A stretch of DNA of 59,333 nt, taken from contig JAFEBA010000058.1 of the NCBI GenBank assembly GCA_018266105.1, positions 1 to 59,333 of the forward strand, in the 5' to 3' direction. Below the pieces are notes generated by a model that saw nothing but the letters and a program-made list of their open reading frames with translations, was not told the origin of the DNA and made no database searches. The stretch's first letter is position 1, and the number at the start of each line of letters is the position of its first letter. A program made the translations under genes and the position numbers. Shown one piece after another: positions 30,868 to 38,580 of this stretch. Source of the stretch: a bacterium (GTDB taxonomy: Bacteria > Vulcanimicrobiota > Xenobia > Xenobiales > JADMJV01).

Positions 30868-32638
30868 TAGTTTCGAGCACTTCCTTGCCGAGCGGCTGCA
30901 GGCCGAGGCCATCCTGGAATCCCTGGCCGAAGGGGTTGTGGCCGTCGACCTGAACGGCGCTTTTGTAGCCATCAACCCGGCCGCCCGCGCCTTGCTGGGG
31001 CTGGGCCATCAATCCGTGATCGGGAACAGTCTGTTTGAGACCGTGCGACAACGGGACTTGCACGAGCTGGTACGCGAAGTTCTCAGCGGGGGGAAACTGA
31101 TTCTTCGTGAGATCCCGATCTTTGTTCCGCGCGAGCGGATCCTGCGAGTCCAGGGCGTGCCCTGCTCCGCCCCCGGCCCGGGAGGGGCGCGTGTCGTGCT
31201 GCTGCTGCAAGACGTGACCGATCAGCACCGCTATGACCAGCTGCGCCGTGAATTTGTGGCCAACGTCTCTCACGAACTGAAGAGTCCGCTTACGTCCATC
31301 CGCAGCCTGACCGAGACCCTGCTCGATGGGGGCCTGGAAGATCCGAGTTGTAACCGCCGATTTGTGACCTTGATTGAGGAAGACTCCACCCGCCTGGCCC
31401 GCCTGATCGATGACCTGCTGATTCTCTCGCAGGTCGAATCTCGGGCGGTTCCGCTCAGGCTCTCGGCCGTGGAGCTTGATGAGGTGGTCCAAAATGTGCT
31501 GGCACCCCGAGAGATCTTGATCGCGGAGAAGCGGCTCAGAATCGTGAACCGACTGGATCGGGACCTCCAGGTTCGGGCCGATCCCGACCGCCTGCGTCAG
31601 GTGCTCGACAACTTGCTGGACAACGCCATCAAATATAGCCCGGACGGCGGTCGAGTAGAAGTTCTGGCCTATCCCGTCGAGCAAAATCGAGTCGAGGTGC
31701 GGGTCCACGACCAGGGGCCTGGCATTCCACCGGAAGCTCGCGGACGGGTCTTCGAACGCTTCTATCGGGTGGACAAGAACCGCTCTCGCGAACTGGGCGG
31801 CACCGGTCTGGGATTGTCGATCGTCAAACATATCGTGGAGTCCCACGGGGGACGGGCCTGGGTAGAAGGCACCCTGGGTGAAGGCAGCCAGTTTTGCTTT
31901 ACATTGCAGCTGGCCACTCCCCAAGAAGGAGAGGTGGTGGCGCCTTCTCACCGCCTGATAGAACCCAGTCAGGCCCTTTCCAGCCCGGCCGAGGATGAAC
32001 TGGGTCATCTGCAGGAGCGCCTGCTGGTCATGGCCGGTCTGGTTGAGGAAGCCGTGGGCCGCTCGGTTCAGGCCCTGGTTCTGCGCGATGCCAAGCTGGC
32101 CCGTCAGGTCATGAAGCTCGATCATGACATCGACCGCTCCGAGCTGGTCATTGATGAAATCTGCTTGAGGTTGATGGCTGAGCGCCATCCGGCCGGGACC
32201 GATCTGCGCCTGGTGGCCATGGCCTTCAAAATTAATGCCGATCTGGAGCGCATCGGCGATCTGGCCGTGAACATCGCCGAACGCACGCTAGATCTGTTGC
32301 GCCAGCCTTTGCTGCTTCCGCTGGTCGATCTTCAGACCATGGCCGAGCTGGTGCAGAACATGGTCAAAGCCAGCCTGGATGCGTTGGTCCAGCGCGACGT
32401 GGAGGGGGCCCAAGAAGTCTGCCGCCGCGACATTGTGGTGGACAGTCTCAACCGTCAGATCTTCGAATCCATGTTGGGCCTGATGTCCTCGCAGCCCCAG
32501 AACGCAGACCGCGCCCTGGCCTTGCTGCTGGTGGGCCGCTCGCTGGAACGCATTGCAGACCACGCCACCAACATCGCGGAAAACGTGGTCTACCTGGTCA
32601 CCGGGCGCACCGTCAAGCACCGAGCAACGCTGACCTGA
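30860..32638 (+). CDS. phoR: Soluble PhoR-like histidine kinase fused to a PhoU domain
   Basis: A 592-residue fusion. A PAS domain (about 14-120; EGVVAVDLNGAFVAINPAA) leads to HisKA with phosphoacceptor His138 in VANVSHELKSPLTSIRSL, then an ATPase domain (about 230-350) with LDNLLDNAIKYSPDGG, VHDQGPGIP, VFERFYRVD and GGTGLGLSIVKHI. From about residue 380 the chain becomes a PhoU domain: a first helix set (LVEEAVGRSVQALVLRD), FKINADLERIGDLAVNIAER, and LLVGRSLERIADHATNIAEN. The two E-R-I-x-D metal motifs are diagnostic of PhoU. PhoU normally acts as a separate inhibitor of PhoR. Unlike E. coli PhoR, no transmembrane helix is present. The frame is continuous. The name reflects the kinase half. 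Confidence 0.92.
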   Translation: MPDSFEHFLAERLQAEAILESLAEGVVAVDLNGAFVAINPAARALLGLGHQSVIGNSLFETVRQRDLHELVREVLSGGKLILREIPIFVPRERILRVQGVPCSAPGPGGARVVLLLQDVTDQHRYDQLRREFVANVSHELKSPLTSIRSLTETLLDGGLEDPSCNRRFVTLIEEDSTRLARLIDDLLILSQVESRAVPLRLSAVELDEVVQNVLAPREILIAEKRLRIVNRLDRDLQVRADPDRLRQVLDNLLDNAIKYSPDGGRVEVLAYPVEQNRVEVRVHDQGPGIPPEARGRVFERFYRVDKNRSRELGGTGLGLSIVKHIVESHGGRAWVEGTLGEGSQFCFTLQLATPQEGEVVAPSHRLIEPSQALSSPAEDELGHLQERLLVMAGLVEEAVGRSVQALVLRDAKLARQVMKLDHDIDRSELVIDEICLRLMAERHPAGTDLRLVAMAFKINADLERIGDLAVNIAERTLDLLRQPLLLPLVDLQTMAELVQNMVKASLDALVQRDVEGAQEVCRRDIVVDSLNRQIFESMLGLMSSQPQNADRALALLLVGRSLERIADHATNIAENVVYLVTGRTVKHRATLT

Positions 32639-32642
32639 AGGC

Positions 32643-34028
32643 TTAGCTCAGCCCCAGATATAGTCCCAAGGCCAGCGTGATGCAGGCAGGCAGGGTCAGC
32701 ACCCAGGCCAGACCGATACTCAGCAGAGTCCGGCGCTGGAGAGCACATTTCTGAGCCGACATCGCCCCGGCCACGCCGGAGGAGAGCACGTGGGTGGTGC
32801 TGACGGGCATCTTCATCACGTCGGCCAACAAGATGGTGGAGGCAGCCACCAACTGAGCGGCGGCACCCTGGCCGTAATTGAGCTGGTCCTTGCCGATCTT
32901 CTCGCCCACCGTAACTACGATGCGCTTCCAGCCTACCATCGTGCCCAGACCCAGCGCCAGCGCTACGGCCAGCTTAACCCAGTCGGAGACATATTCGATG
33001 GGAGCTTCAAGATCGCGAGCCGCCTGGCGCATTTCCTGAGCCTGGGGTCCACCCTGGTCGGCCAGTTTTCGCAAGCAGCGAGCCTGAAGACCGGTCAGAT
33101 TGCGGAAGGCGATGCGCTCATCGGCCGGCAGGTTGCTCAAGTCCTGACTCCAGACCTGAGCAGACTGCTGCAGCGAAAGACGCAGCCCTGAAGGAACGGC
33201 GGTGCCGCGCAGATATGCCTGCAGTTCCTGGGAAACGGGCAGGCGAGCCGGGCCTTCCGGCAGCAGTTCGGCCATCCGTCTACAGGCAACCGAAGCGCGC
33301 TGATTCAATTCCGGCCTGGCCTGCAGATTCAGAGCGTAGGTGGCGGGAGCCAACCCGATCAGAATCAGCATCACCAGACCCATGCCCTTCTGACCGTCAT
33401 TGGAGCCGTGGGCAAAACTGACACCACCGCAGGTCGCAATCAGCAGCATGCGGATCCACCAGGGAGGGGGTGCCTCACCTTGAGGAGCCTGGAAAAGTTT
33501 GGGATCGGTGCAAAAGCGGCGCATCAAACGCAGCATCAGATAGGCACAGAGAAAGCCGAAGAGAGGGGAAATCAACAGGGCTGCCGTGATCTGGCGAGCT
33601 TTGTCCCAGGCCACGCCCTCTTGCAGCGGGATGCCCTGCTGGATGCAAAAACCCATCGAGGCGCCCAGAATCGAGCCTATCAAAGCGTGACTGGAAGAGG
33701 CCGGAATGCCCACGAACCAGGTGCCGAGATTCCAGATCATCGCGGCGCCCAGCACTGCGAAAATCATGGCCAGACCATGTCCGGCCAGAGCGCCGGTGGA
33801 AGAGAGCGCGTCCAATGGAAAGAGGTGGACGATGGAGTAAGCCACCCCCACTCCGGCCAGCATTACGCCAGCGAAATTCAAAAGTCCAGAAAACAAAACG
33901 GCCCAGTGGCTGCGCAAAGAGCGGGTATAGATGACGGTTGCCACGGCGTTGGCGGTATCGTGGAAACCGTTTACGAACTCAAATGCGAGTGCGCCCAACA
34001 AGGCCAAAATCAGCAATAAACTATGCAT
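32643..34028 (-). CDS. pit: Inorganic phosphate transporter, PiT family
   Basis: A 461-residue inner-membrane phosphate transporter with about ten hydrophobic segments. PiT signatures occur in both halves: FVNGFHDTANAVATVI near the N-terminus and FAHGSNDGQKGMG in the middle. Both halves also contain the recurring P-x-S-x-x-H pattern (GIPASSSHALIG and MPVSTTHVLSSGV). A ~100-residue hydrophilic cytoplasmic insert lies between them. PiT carries metal-phosphate complexes using the proton or sodium gradient. It is convergent with the PhoR-PhoU gene, only 4 bp apart. Low-affinity PiT here instead of pstSCAB is notable. Confidence 0.94.
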   Translation of the reverse strand: MHSLLLILALLGALAFEFVNGFHDTANAVATVIYTRSLRSHWAVLFSGLLNFAGVMLAGVGVAYSIVHLFPLDALSSTGALAGHGLAMIFAVLGAAMIWNLGTWFVGIPASSSHALIGSILGASMGFCIQQGIPLQEGVAWDKARQITAALLISPLFGFLCAYLMLRLMRRFCTDPKLFQAPQGEAPPPWWIRMLLIATCGGVSFAHGSNDGQKGMGLVMLILIGLAPATYALNLQARPELNQRASVACRRMAELLPEGPARLPVSQELQAYLRGTAVPSGLRLSLQQSAQVWSQDLSNLPADERIAFRNLTGLQARCLRKLADQGGPQAQEMRQAARDLEAPIEYVSDWVKLAVALALGLGTMVGWKRIVVTVGEKIGKDQLNYGQGAAAQLVAASTILLADVMKMPVSTTHVLSSGVAGAMSAQKCALQRRTLLSIGLAWVLTLPACITLALGLYLGLS

Positions 34029-34094
34029 GATCTCAAGCTAAGGGGGGCACTTTGTGCCCGCATGTCGCGCAGGTAAGGTCTGTGTAAGCTCGCT

Positions 34095-34604
34095 TCAGCG
34101 GCGCCGATGGCGCCGGAGCAGAATCTGGTCGCGCCGCCGGTTATGTCGTTCCCGCCTCAGTCGCTGACGTGCTTCTCGTTTAGGATCCTTTTTGATCGGC
34201 CTGGCGGCAGTATCAGAGCCGGTTCCGCTGACCGCTGGCGGAGAAGCCTGAACGGTTTGGGCCAGGATGGGCACAGGAGCAGCGGCGACCGGCTGCCGGC
34301 TCGGCCCTAGCGTCTGCATCTCGACCTTTCCCGCCTTACCGGGCAGCTGGACGGTCCATTTGAAGGGCTGACCTGGCTGGCCCAGTTCGCTGGCCCGGCA
34401 GCTGACGCTGTAGTTCAGGTCGGGAAAGTTGGCTCGAATTTCAGCCTTGGGATCGTCTGGGAGCCGTCCTTGAAGGGTCAAACTCTGAGGCTGATTGGAG
34501 GAATGTTCCGGTCTGAGCCAGGCCATGGCGAGCAAAATAAGGAGCGTCGTGAGCGCTAGAAAAGCTGCTTGCCGGCGTGTCAGCGCTGGCTCCAACTGGG
34601 ACAA
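34095..34604 (-). CDS. Single-pass membrane protein with Arg-rich tail, unknown, in pseudopilin locus B
   Basis: A 169-residue protein of unknown family. It has a single transmembrane helix (about residues 12-29), a beta-strand-like polar domain (SLTLQGRLPDDPKAEIRANF and later), a Pro/Ala linker, and a strongly basic C-terminus in which about half of the last 40 residues are Arg or Lys. The start is TTG 34604, 25 bp inside the end of the propeller pseudopilin gene, so it is probably translated with that operon. An N-in anchor would put the basic tail outside the inner membrane. A role in pilus assembly is inferred from position only. No equivalent is found in locus A. Confidence 0.6.
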   Translation of the reverse strand: MSQLEPALTRRQAAFLALTTLLILLAMAWLRPEHSSNQPQSLTLQGRLPDDPKAEIRANFPDLNYSVSCRASELGQPGQPFKWTVQLPGKAGKVEMQTLGPSRQPVAAAPVPILAQTVQASPPAVSGTGSDTAARPIKKDPKREARQRLRRERHNRRRDQILLRRHRRR

Positions 34605-36730
34605 TACTCGCTCCGGCTGGGGGTGTTGGTCAGGTTCACCAGATTGCTGCCGTCCGCGTTCACTCGAAACAGCTCATAGTTGGCATCCGCATCGGTATCA
34701 CCACCGATATCGGCTGAGAACACCAATTGAGAGCCATCCGGCGCCCAGGCCATGGTATCCGGAAGATAGCCGGCCGAGACGGCGTGAGCAACTCCTCCAA
34801 GCGTGCTGACGTACAGCCGACCATCCAGGTCTCCCAGAAAGGCCACTTTGTTGTCGTGAGGCGAGCAAACGGGCCAGTAGCCGGCCGTCCCGCTACTGGT
34901 CAGGGCTGAACTCGTGCCGCCGGTGCTGTCAATCATTTTCAAGGTGGCGTTGCCTTCGCGAAAGATAATCTTGCTGCCGTTCCAGTTAAAGCACGGCTCC
35001 GCCAGGTTGTCCAAAAATGAAGGGGTGGGCGTATTGTGGAGCAGGTCCTTTTCAGAACCTCCCACCGCTCCAACCATGATACTCGAGCAGTGAGCGGGAG
35101 GTAGCGCCCAATCAGTGATCACATAGCAGTATTTGTCGCCCGCGATGGAATAGCTAAAATTGCTGACCTGACGCGTGGTCGTGGCCACTCGCCCGCCGGC
35201 ATTCTGAGCATTGGTCTTCATATCGGTCACGTTGGAGCAGACCACATCACCATCGGCCGTGGTCTGACTGCGCACCACCCCGAGCCGAGTGCCGGTCTGA
35301 TTCCAACTGGGAAATTCATAGGGATCCACCTGATCGTTTAGATTGCTCTGATGGGTGATGCGCAGATCGCTGCTCATGATGACCACCCCCGAATTGGAAG
35401 TCTCGCTGTCCACCGGGGAGCGCTCCAATGTCAGGGCGACTCTGGACCCATCCGGGGAAAGCACAGCCGACCAATAGTATTGATCGTAGCTTGAATTGAG
35501 GTCGGGAGCGTAACTGAGCACCGAAGTGCCATCTGGCTTGCAAACGCACACCTCGGCGTCATCACGAATATAGGCCAGCTTACCGGGAGCCAGTTGAGCA
35601 ACTCGAGATCCAGCCCCCAGGTTTCCACTGAAAGTCCCGCCCCGGCGGTCACTGACCTGGAAGGTCAGATCGCTAGCCGACCAGTTTCCGGCCGGAGGAT
35701 ACCACTCCCAGACGCCCTCCCAGACGCGATCCTTGCCCGACCAGTCGACGGGCTCCATCCGGATCTCCTGAGCCCCCCCGGAAAGTCTTCCGCTGGTGCA
35801 ATTCCACTTGAGCCAGAGAGTGTCACCATCAATGTCCTTGGCCCGCACTCGCATGGTCATGTGGCCTGCCTCGGCCAGAGTGGCGGTGGCACCCGTAGGC
35901 AAAGTGTCGGCCGCGCCTTTCGGCCAGAAGTCGACCTCACCCACCAGAGAAGGCGGATGATTTGCGGCGGCCGAGAGCCGTGGCGGTGCAGGGTTGCTGC
36001 CGCTGTCGAGAGGGCGGTTGGAAACCTGAACCCCACTCGAACCAGTGACCCCCTCGTTGATGGTTACAGAGCCCGTGCGCGAAACGTTGACTGTCCAGGG
36101 CAAACCGGCAGCCCTGGGGACGCGATAAGCAATTGGATACTGAGGCAAAGGAGCCCCGGGTGGAGGTGAGCTGGCGGCGTCATAAGTCACTCCCTGACCC
36201 ACCAGAATGTGATAGTCTCCATCAAAACTGGTCAGACCATTGCTGGTTACGCCGCCACTGGGAGTAAAGATGAGGGCGAAATCACTAAATCCAGCCGGCA
36301 ACCAGCGCGAGGCATCAAAGCTATCCGAAAGCAAGCCAGAGGAGCCGGGAATGGCCGTATTGAGCAGGCCGGGATTGCGCAAACTGAGCGAATTGAGAGG
36401 CCAGACCCCCATAAACAGGCTGGCCCGAGGAAATTCACCCGCCAGATTGACCACCCGCGACACAGTGGGTGCCGAAAAGCCCTCCAGGATGTAATAGGAT
36501 TGACTGTGACTGAGCTGTCCCGAGCGGGTCGGCAAAACCAGAGCCACGCTTTTACCGCTGGTAATCGCGCGGATGCGGGCACCTCGAAGCTCTTCGGCCA
36601 GCAGTTGGGCGAGCCCCTGAGAGGTAGAGCCCTGGCCTCCGCGAGGCATCGCGGCCACACCCAGCAGAATCAAGCTGAGAGCCAGCGTCAGCATCAACTC
36701 CAGGAGAGTCAATCCCCGGCGACCGATCAC
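34580..36730 (-). CDS. GspH-like pseudopilin fused to Ig-like domain and beta-propeller (locus B)
   Basis: A 716-residue paralog of the locus A protein. The prepilin motif is RRGLTLLELMLTLALSL (Gly-1, Leu1, Glu5). The GspH-like domain shares SVALVLP, RWLPAG, FTPSGGVTSNG and DYHILVGQGV with locus A. The Ig-like region (about 262-380) ends with GVWEWYPPAG. The propeller (about 381-716) shows clear blades: WSAVLSPDGSRVALTL, FPSWNQTGTRLGVV, CFNWNGSKIIF, WPVCSPHDNKVAFLG and MAWAPDGSQLVFSAD, the last with several Asp that may bind calcium. It is the last pseudopilin of its operon, begins at GTG 36730 and overlaps the preceding gene by 4 bp (GTGA). Display at a pilus tip is inferred. Confidence 0.85.
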   Translation of the reverse strand: MIGRRGLTLLELMLTLALSLILLGVAAMPRGGQGSTSQGLAQLLAEELRGARIRAITSGKSVALVLPTRSGQLSHSQSYYILEGFSAPTVSRVVNLAGEFPRASLFMGVWPLNSLSLRNPGLLNTAIPGSSGLLSDSFDASRWLPAGFSDFALIFTPSGGVTSNGLTSFDGDYHILVGQGVTYDAASSPPPGAPLPQYPIAYRVPRAAGLPWTVNVSRTGSVTINEGVTGSSGVQVSNRPLDSGSNPAPPRLSAAANHPPSLVGEVDFWPKGAADTLPTGATATLAEAGHMTMRVRAKDIDGDTLWLKWNCTSGRLSGGAQEIRMEPVDWSGKDRVWEGVWEWYPPAGNWSASDLTFQVSDRRGGTFSGNLGAGSRVAQLAPGKLAYIRDDAEVCVCKPDGTSVLSYAPDLNSSYDQYYWSAVLSPDGSRVALTLERSPVDSETSNSGVVIMSSDLRITHQSNLNDQVDPYEFPSWNQTGTRLGVVRSQTTADGDVVCSNVTDMKTNAQNAGGRVATTTRQVSNFSYSIAGDKYCYVITDWALPPAHCSSIMVGAVGGSEKDLLHNTPTPSFLDNLAEPCFNWNGSKIIFREGNATLKMIDSTGGTSSALTSSGTAGYWPVCSPHDNKVAFLGDLDGRLYVSTLGGVAHAVSAGYLPDTMAWAPDGSQLVFSADIGGDTDADANYELFRVNADGSNLVNLTNTPSRSEYCPSWSQR

Positions 36731-37242
36731 AAATTCCCCAGGTCCTTCCAGTTGATGTACTGGAAATATTTTGGATTCGGGTCAGAAGTCCCCCGCACCA
36801 CGTCAGAAAGGTCGAACTCAACCATGATTTTGTGCTGTGCCACGGGCGCTCCACTGGCGGGCACGATTCCCACCGACGTGACCCGAGCAAGCTTGTAGGG
36901 TTGAGCGGCCAGGCGAAAATCAACCGTTACCGCGAAACGACCAATTGCAAGACCACTATCATCCTTCAATTCCTCACTGTAGTTGAAGTATTGCTGATCT
37001 TCACTCGATCGCGGCGGAAAATCTGGATCCTTCTGCCACTTTAATCGACAATCTTCTAACCCGGCCTGACACAAAGCTCGAGCTTGGGCCTGCCAGGGGG
37101 CGGCCGCGGCGGCCCGATACTGAGCCTGGCGGCGGTAAAGAAAGGCCAGGCCGAGCAGCAGCAAAACCAACATCAACGACAGACTCAGCATCAGCGTAAA
37201 GCCTTTACGGGAGCTTGGAGCCAACCGCGGCGGAAATAGCAC
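36727..37242 (-). CDS. GspK/PilX-like minor pseudopilin without Glu5 (locus B)
   Basis: A 171-residue minor pseudopilin. The leader ends RKG, then FTLMLSLSLMLVLLLLG: residue 5 is Leu, not Glu, matching the Glu5-less GspK type and its locus A paralog. Shared landmarks are AQARALCQAGLEDCRLKW, DFPP, YFNYSE, VTVDF, VTSVG, PVAQ and YFQY near the end. The start is GTG 37242, which overlaps the preceding gene by 38 bp, and the stop overlaps the next start (GTGA). Probable component of the tip complex, with no catalytic function evident. Confidence 0.8.
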   Translation of the reverse strand: MLFPPRLAPSSRKGFTLMLSLSLMLVLLLLGLAFLYRRQAQYRAAAAAPWQAQARALCQAGLEDCRLKWQKDPDFPPRSSEDQQYFNYSEELKDDSGLAIGRFAVTVDFRLAAQPYKLARVTSVGIVPASGAPVAQHKIMVEFDLSDVVRGTSDPNPKYFQYINWKDLGNL

Positions 37243-37774
37243 GCAGCAAACCTCCCGTCATGACAGAGATCTCCAGATGGTCCACTCCCCAGGCGTCCTG
37301 ATAGACTCGGAAACCGTTGGCCTTCTCGCACAGCACCGAAGTGGATTGCGAACCGGGAATGCTGGCCGTACGCAGAACATTCCCCTGGTCGAAAGAATAG
37401 CTGATGGTGACCAGGTCGGAAGAACCTCTGGCATTCCAGGTATCTTCAGGCGCCAGAGCTCCCGGTGCATCGGCTGCGTAAACCAGTCGAATCTGGGGCT
37501 GTGCCGGGCTTTGAATCAGGGTGTCGGTAGAGGGGTTGATCTTTGTAAACCGATACTGGCCACTTACGGTCGGCAAAATCTGGGTGGCCTCTTCAACCTC
37601 CGCTCTCATCATTTCCAGGCCGTGCAGGACCAGCGCCAGGCGCTGTTCTTCCTCATCGCTATTGCGATGGAGTCGATTCATGCTGGCCATGAGCGAGGCC
37701 ATCACCCCCAGCGCGCCAGCCAGCAAAGCCAGCGTGATGAGGGTTTCCGCCAGGCTAAACCCACGATTCCTCAT
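37205..37774 (-). CDS. GspJ/PilW-like minor pseudopilin (locus B)
   Basis: A 189-residue minor pseudopilin with leader MRNRG and mature start FSLAETLITLALLAGALG (Gly-1, Phe1, Glu5). A helix with LALVLHGLEMMRAEVEEATQ follows, then a beta-rich domain. The J/W assignment rests on gene order and on the ~40-residue helix that precedes the beta domain. ATG 37774 overlaps the upstream stop as ATGA. The in-frame extension upstream lies inside the preceding gene and has no prepilin character, so it is not used. Confidence 0.78.
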   Translation of the reverse strand: MRNRGFSLAETLITLALLAGALGVMASLMASMNRLHRNSDEEEQRLALVLHGLEMMRAEVEEATQILPTVSGQYRFTKINPSTDTLIQSPAQPQIRLVYAADAPGALAPEDTWNARGSSDLVTISYSFDQGNVLRTASIPGSQSTSVLCEKANGFRVYQDAWGVDHLEISVMTGGLLRAISAAVGSKLP

Positions 37775-38523
37775 AAATGGATATCCCCACTGCAACCCAA
37801 CACGGGTCGCCCCATGTACCGTGTGCAAGCCTCCACGCTACAAGTCTTGCCCGTACTGGTGGTGAGCGACCCATCCGGCAGCAAAAATTCGTTCTTGAAG
37901 CTGGCTGTTCGACCATTGTCATCGGGATAAACTGTGCCGTTCCCGGTATCCGGAGCCACTCCCCAGTCAAAAAGGGCGTCCTGAATCACATTTCCGGAGC
38001 CGTCCTGGAGCCGGGCGCTCAGGCTGGCTGTTGACCCCGCCGACATCGGGCTCGGAACCGCACTATCGTTCACCAGCACCACCAGACCGCCCCCGGAATG
38101 AGGTGGTTCGCCCACCAGACTGACAACTTTCAGGTGATCCCCGGCCTGATAAGGAGGATAGGCCACGTCAACCTGCACACGCTGCAGGGAGTGCACGAGT
38201 TGCCGGTTGGATCCGCCCTGTAACTGACTGCTGGGGCTGGCGGCAGTGTAGTCGGAATGGGTGACCTGAATCGGATACTCGGGAAAGTCTGAATCCGGGC
38301 CGTTGGGATATCCGCTCCAACTGGCGAAGTGACTGGCGTCCTTGGCCCAGACCTGGACCTGAGTCAACCGCTTATTGGCCAGAAATGCCGCTACCGCGCG
38401 CTTCTCAGAAACAGCCGAAGCACGCAGGCCCAGGTGGAACATTTGGACGCAGCCCAAACAAGCCACCACCAGCACAAAAAGCGCCACCACCGTCTCCGCT
38501 AGGGAGAGCCCCCGTGGTTTCAT
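37771..38523 (-). CDS. GspI/PilV-like minor pseudopilin with Ig-like domain (locus B)
   Basis: A 250-residue protein and the first gene of locus B. The prepilin motif is KPRGLSLAETVVALFVLVV (Gly-1, Leu1, Glu5). A pseudopilin domain is followed from about residue 135 by an Ig-like domain (GSTASLSARLQDGSGNV and NGRTASFKN), ending ACTRYMGRPVLGCSGDI. Four or more Cys in the last quarter could form disulfides outside the cell. ATG 38523 is the obvious start, just before the prepilin motif. Upstream lies a 57-bp gap shared with the divergent cyclase gene. Confidence 0.82.
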   Translation of the reverse strand: MKPRGLSLAETVVALFVLVVACLGCVQMFHLGLRASAVSEKRAVAAFLANKRLTQVQVWAKDASHFASWSGYPNGPDSDFPEYPIQVTHSDYTAASPSSQLQGGSNRQLVHSLQRVQVDVAYPPYQAGDHLKVVSLVGEPPHSGGGLVVLVNDSAVPSPMSAGSTASLSARLQDGSGNVIQDALFDWGVAPDTGNGTVYPDDNGRTASFKNEFLLPDGSLTTSTGKTCSVEACTRYMGRPVLGCSGDIHL

Positions 38524-38580
38524 CCTTTCAGTATAGCATAACGGGGAGGCCCAAGGCTTTCGATTTCGAATCGGCACAAG
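38524..38580. promoter_or_regulatory. Divergent region with small palindrome and possible -10 box
   Basis: This 57-bp gap separates locus B from the FHA-GAF-GGDEF gene. It contains the palindrome CGATT-TCG-AATCG (38561-38573) close to the cyclase start. On the minus strand TATGCTATACT, just upstream of ATG 38523, could hold a -10 element, but no well-spaced -35 box is visible. If this is the promoter, the locus B leader would be very short. Confidence 0.35.
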
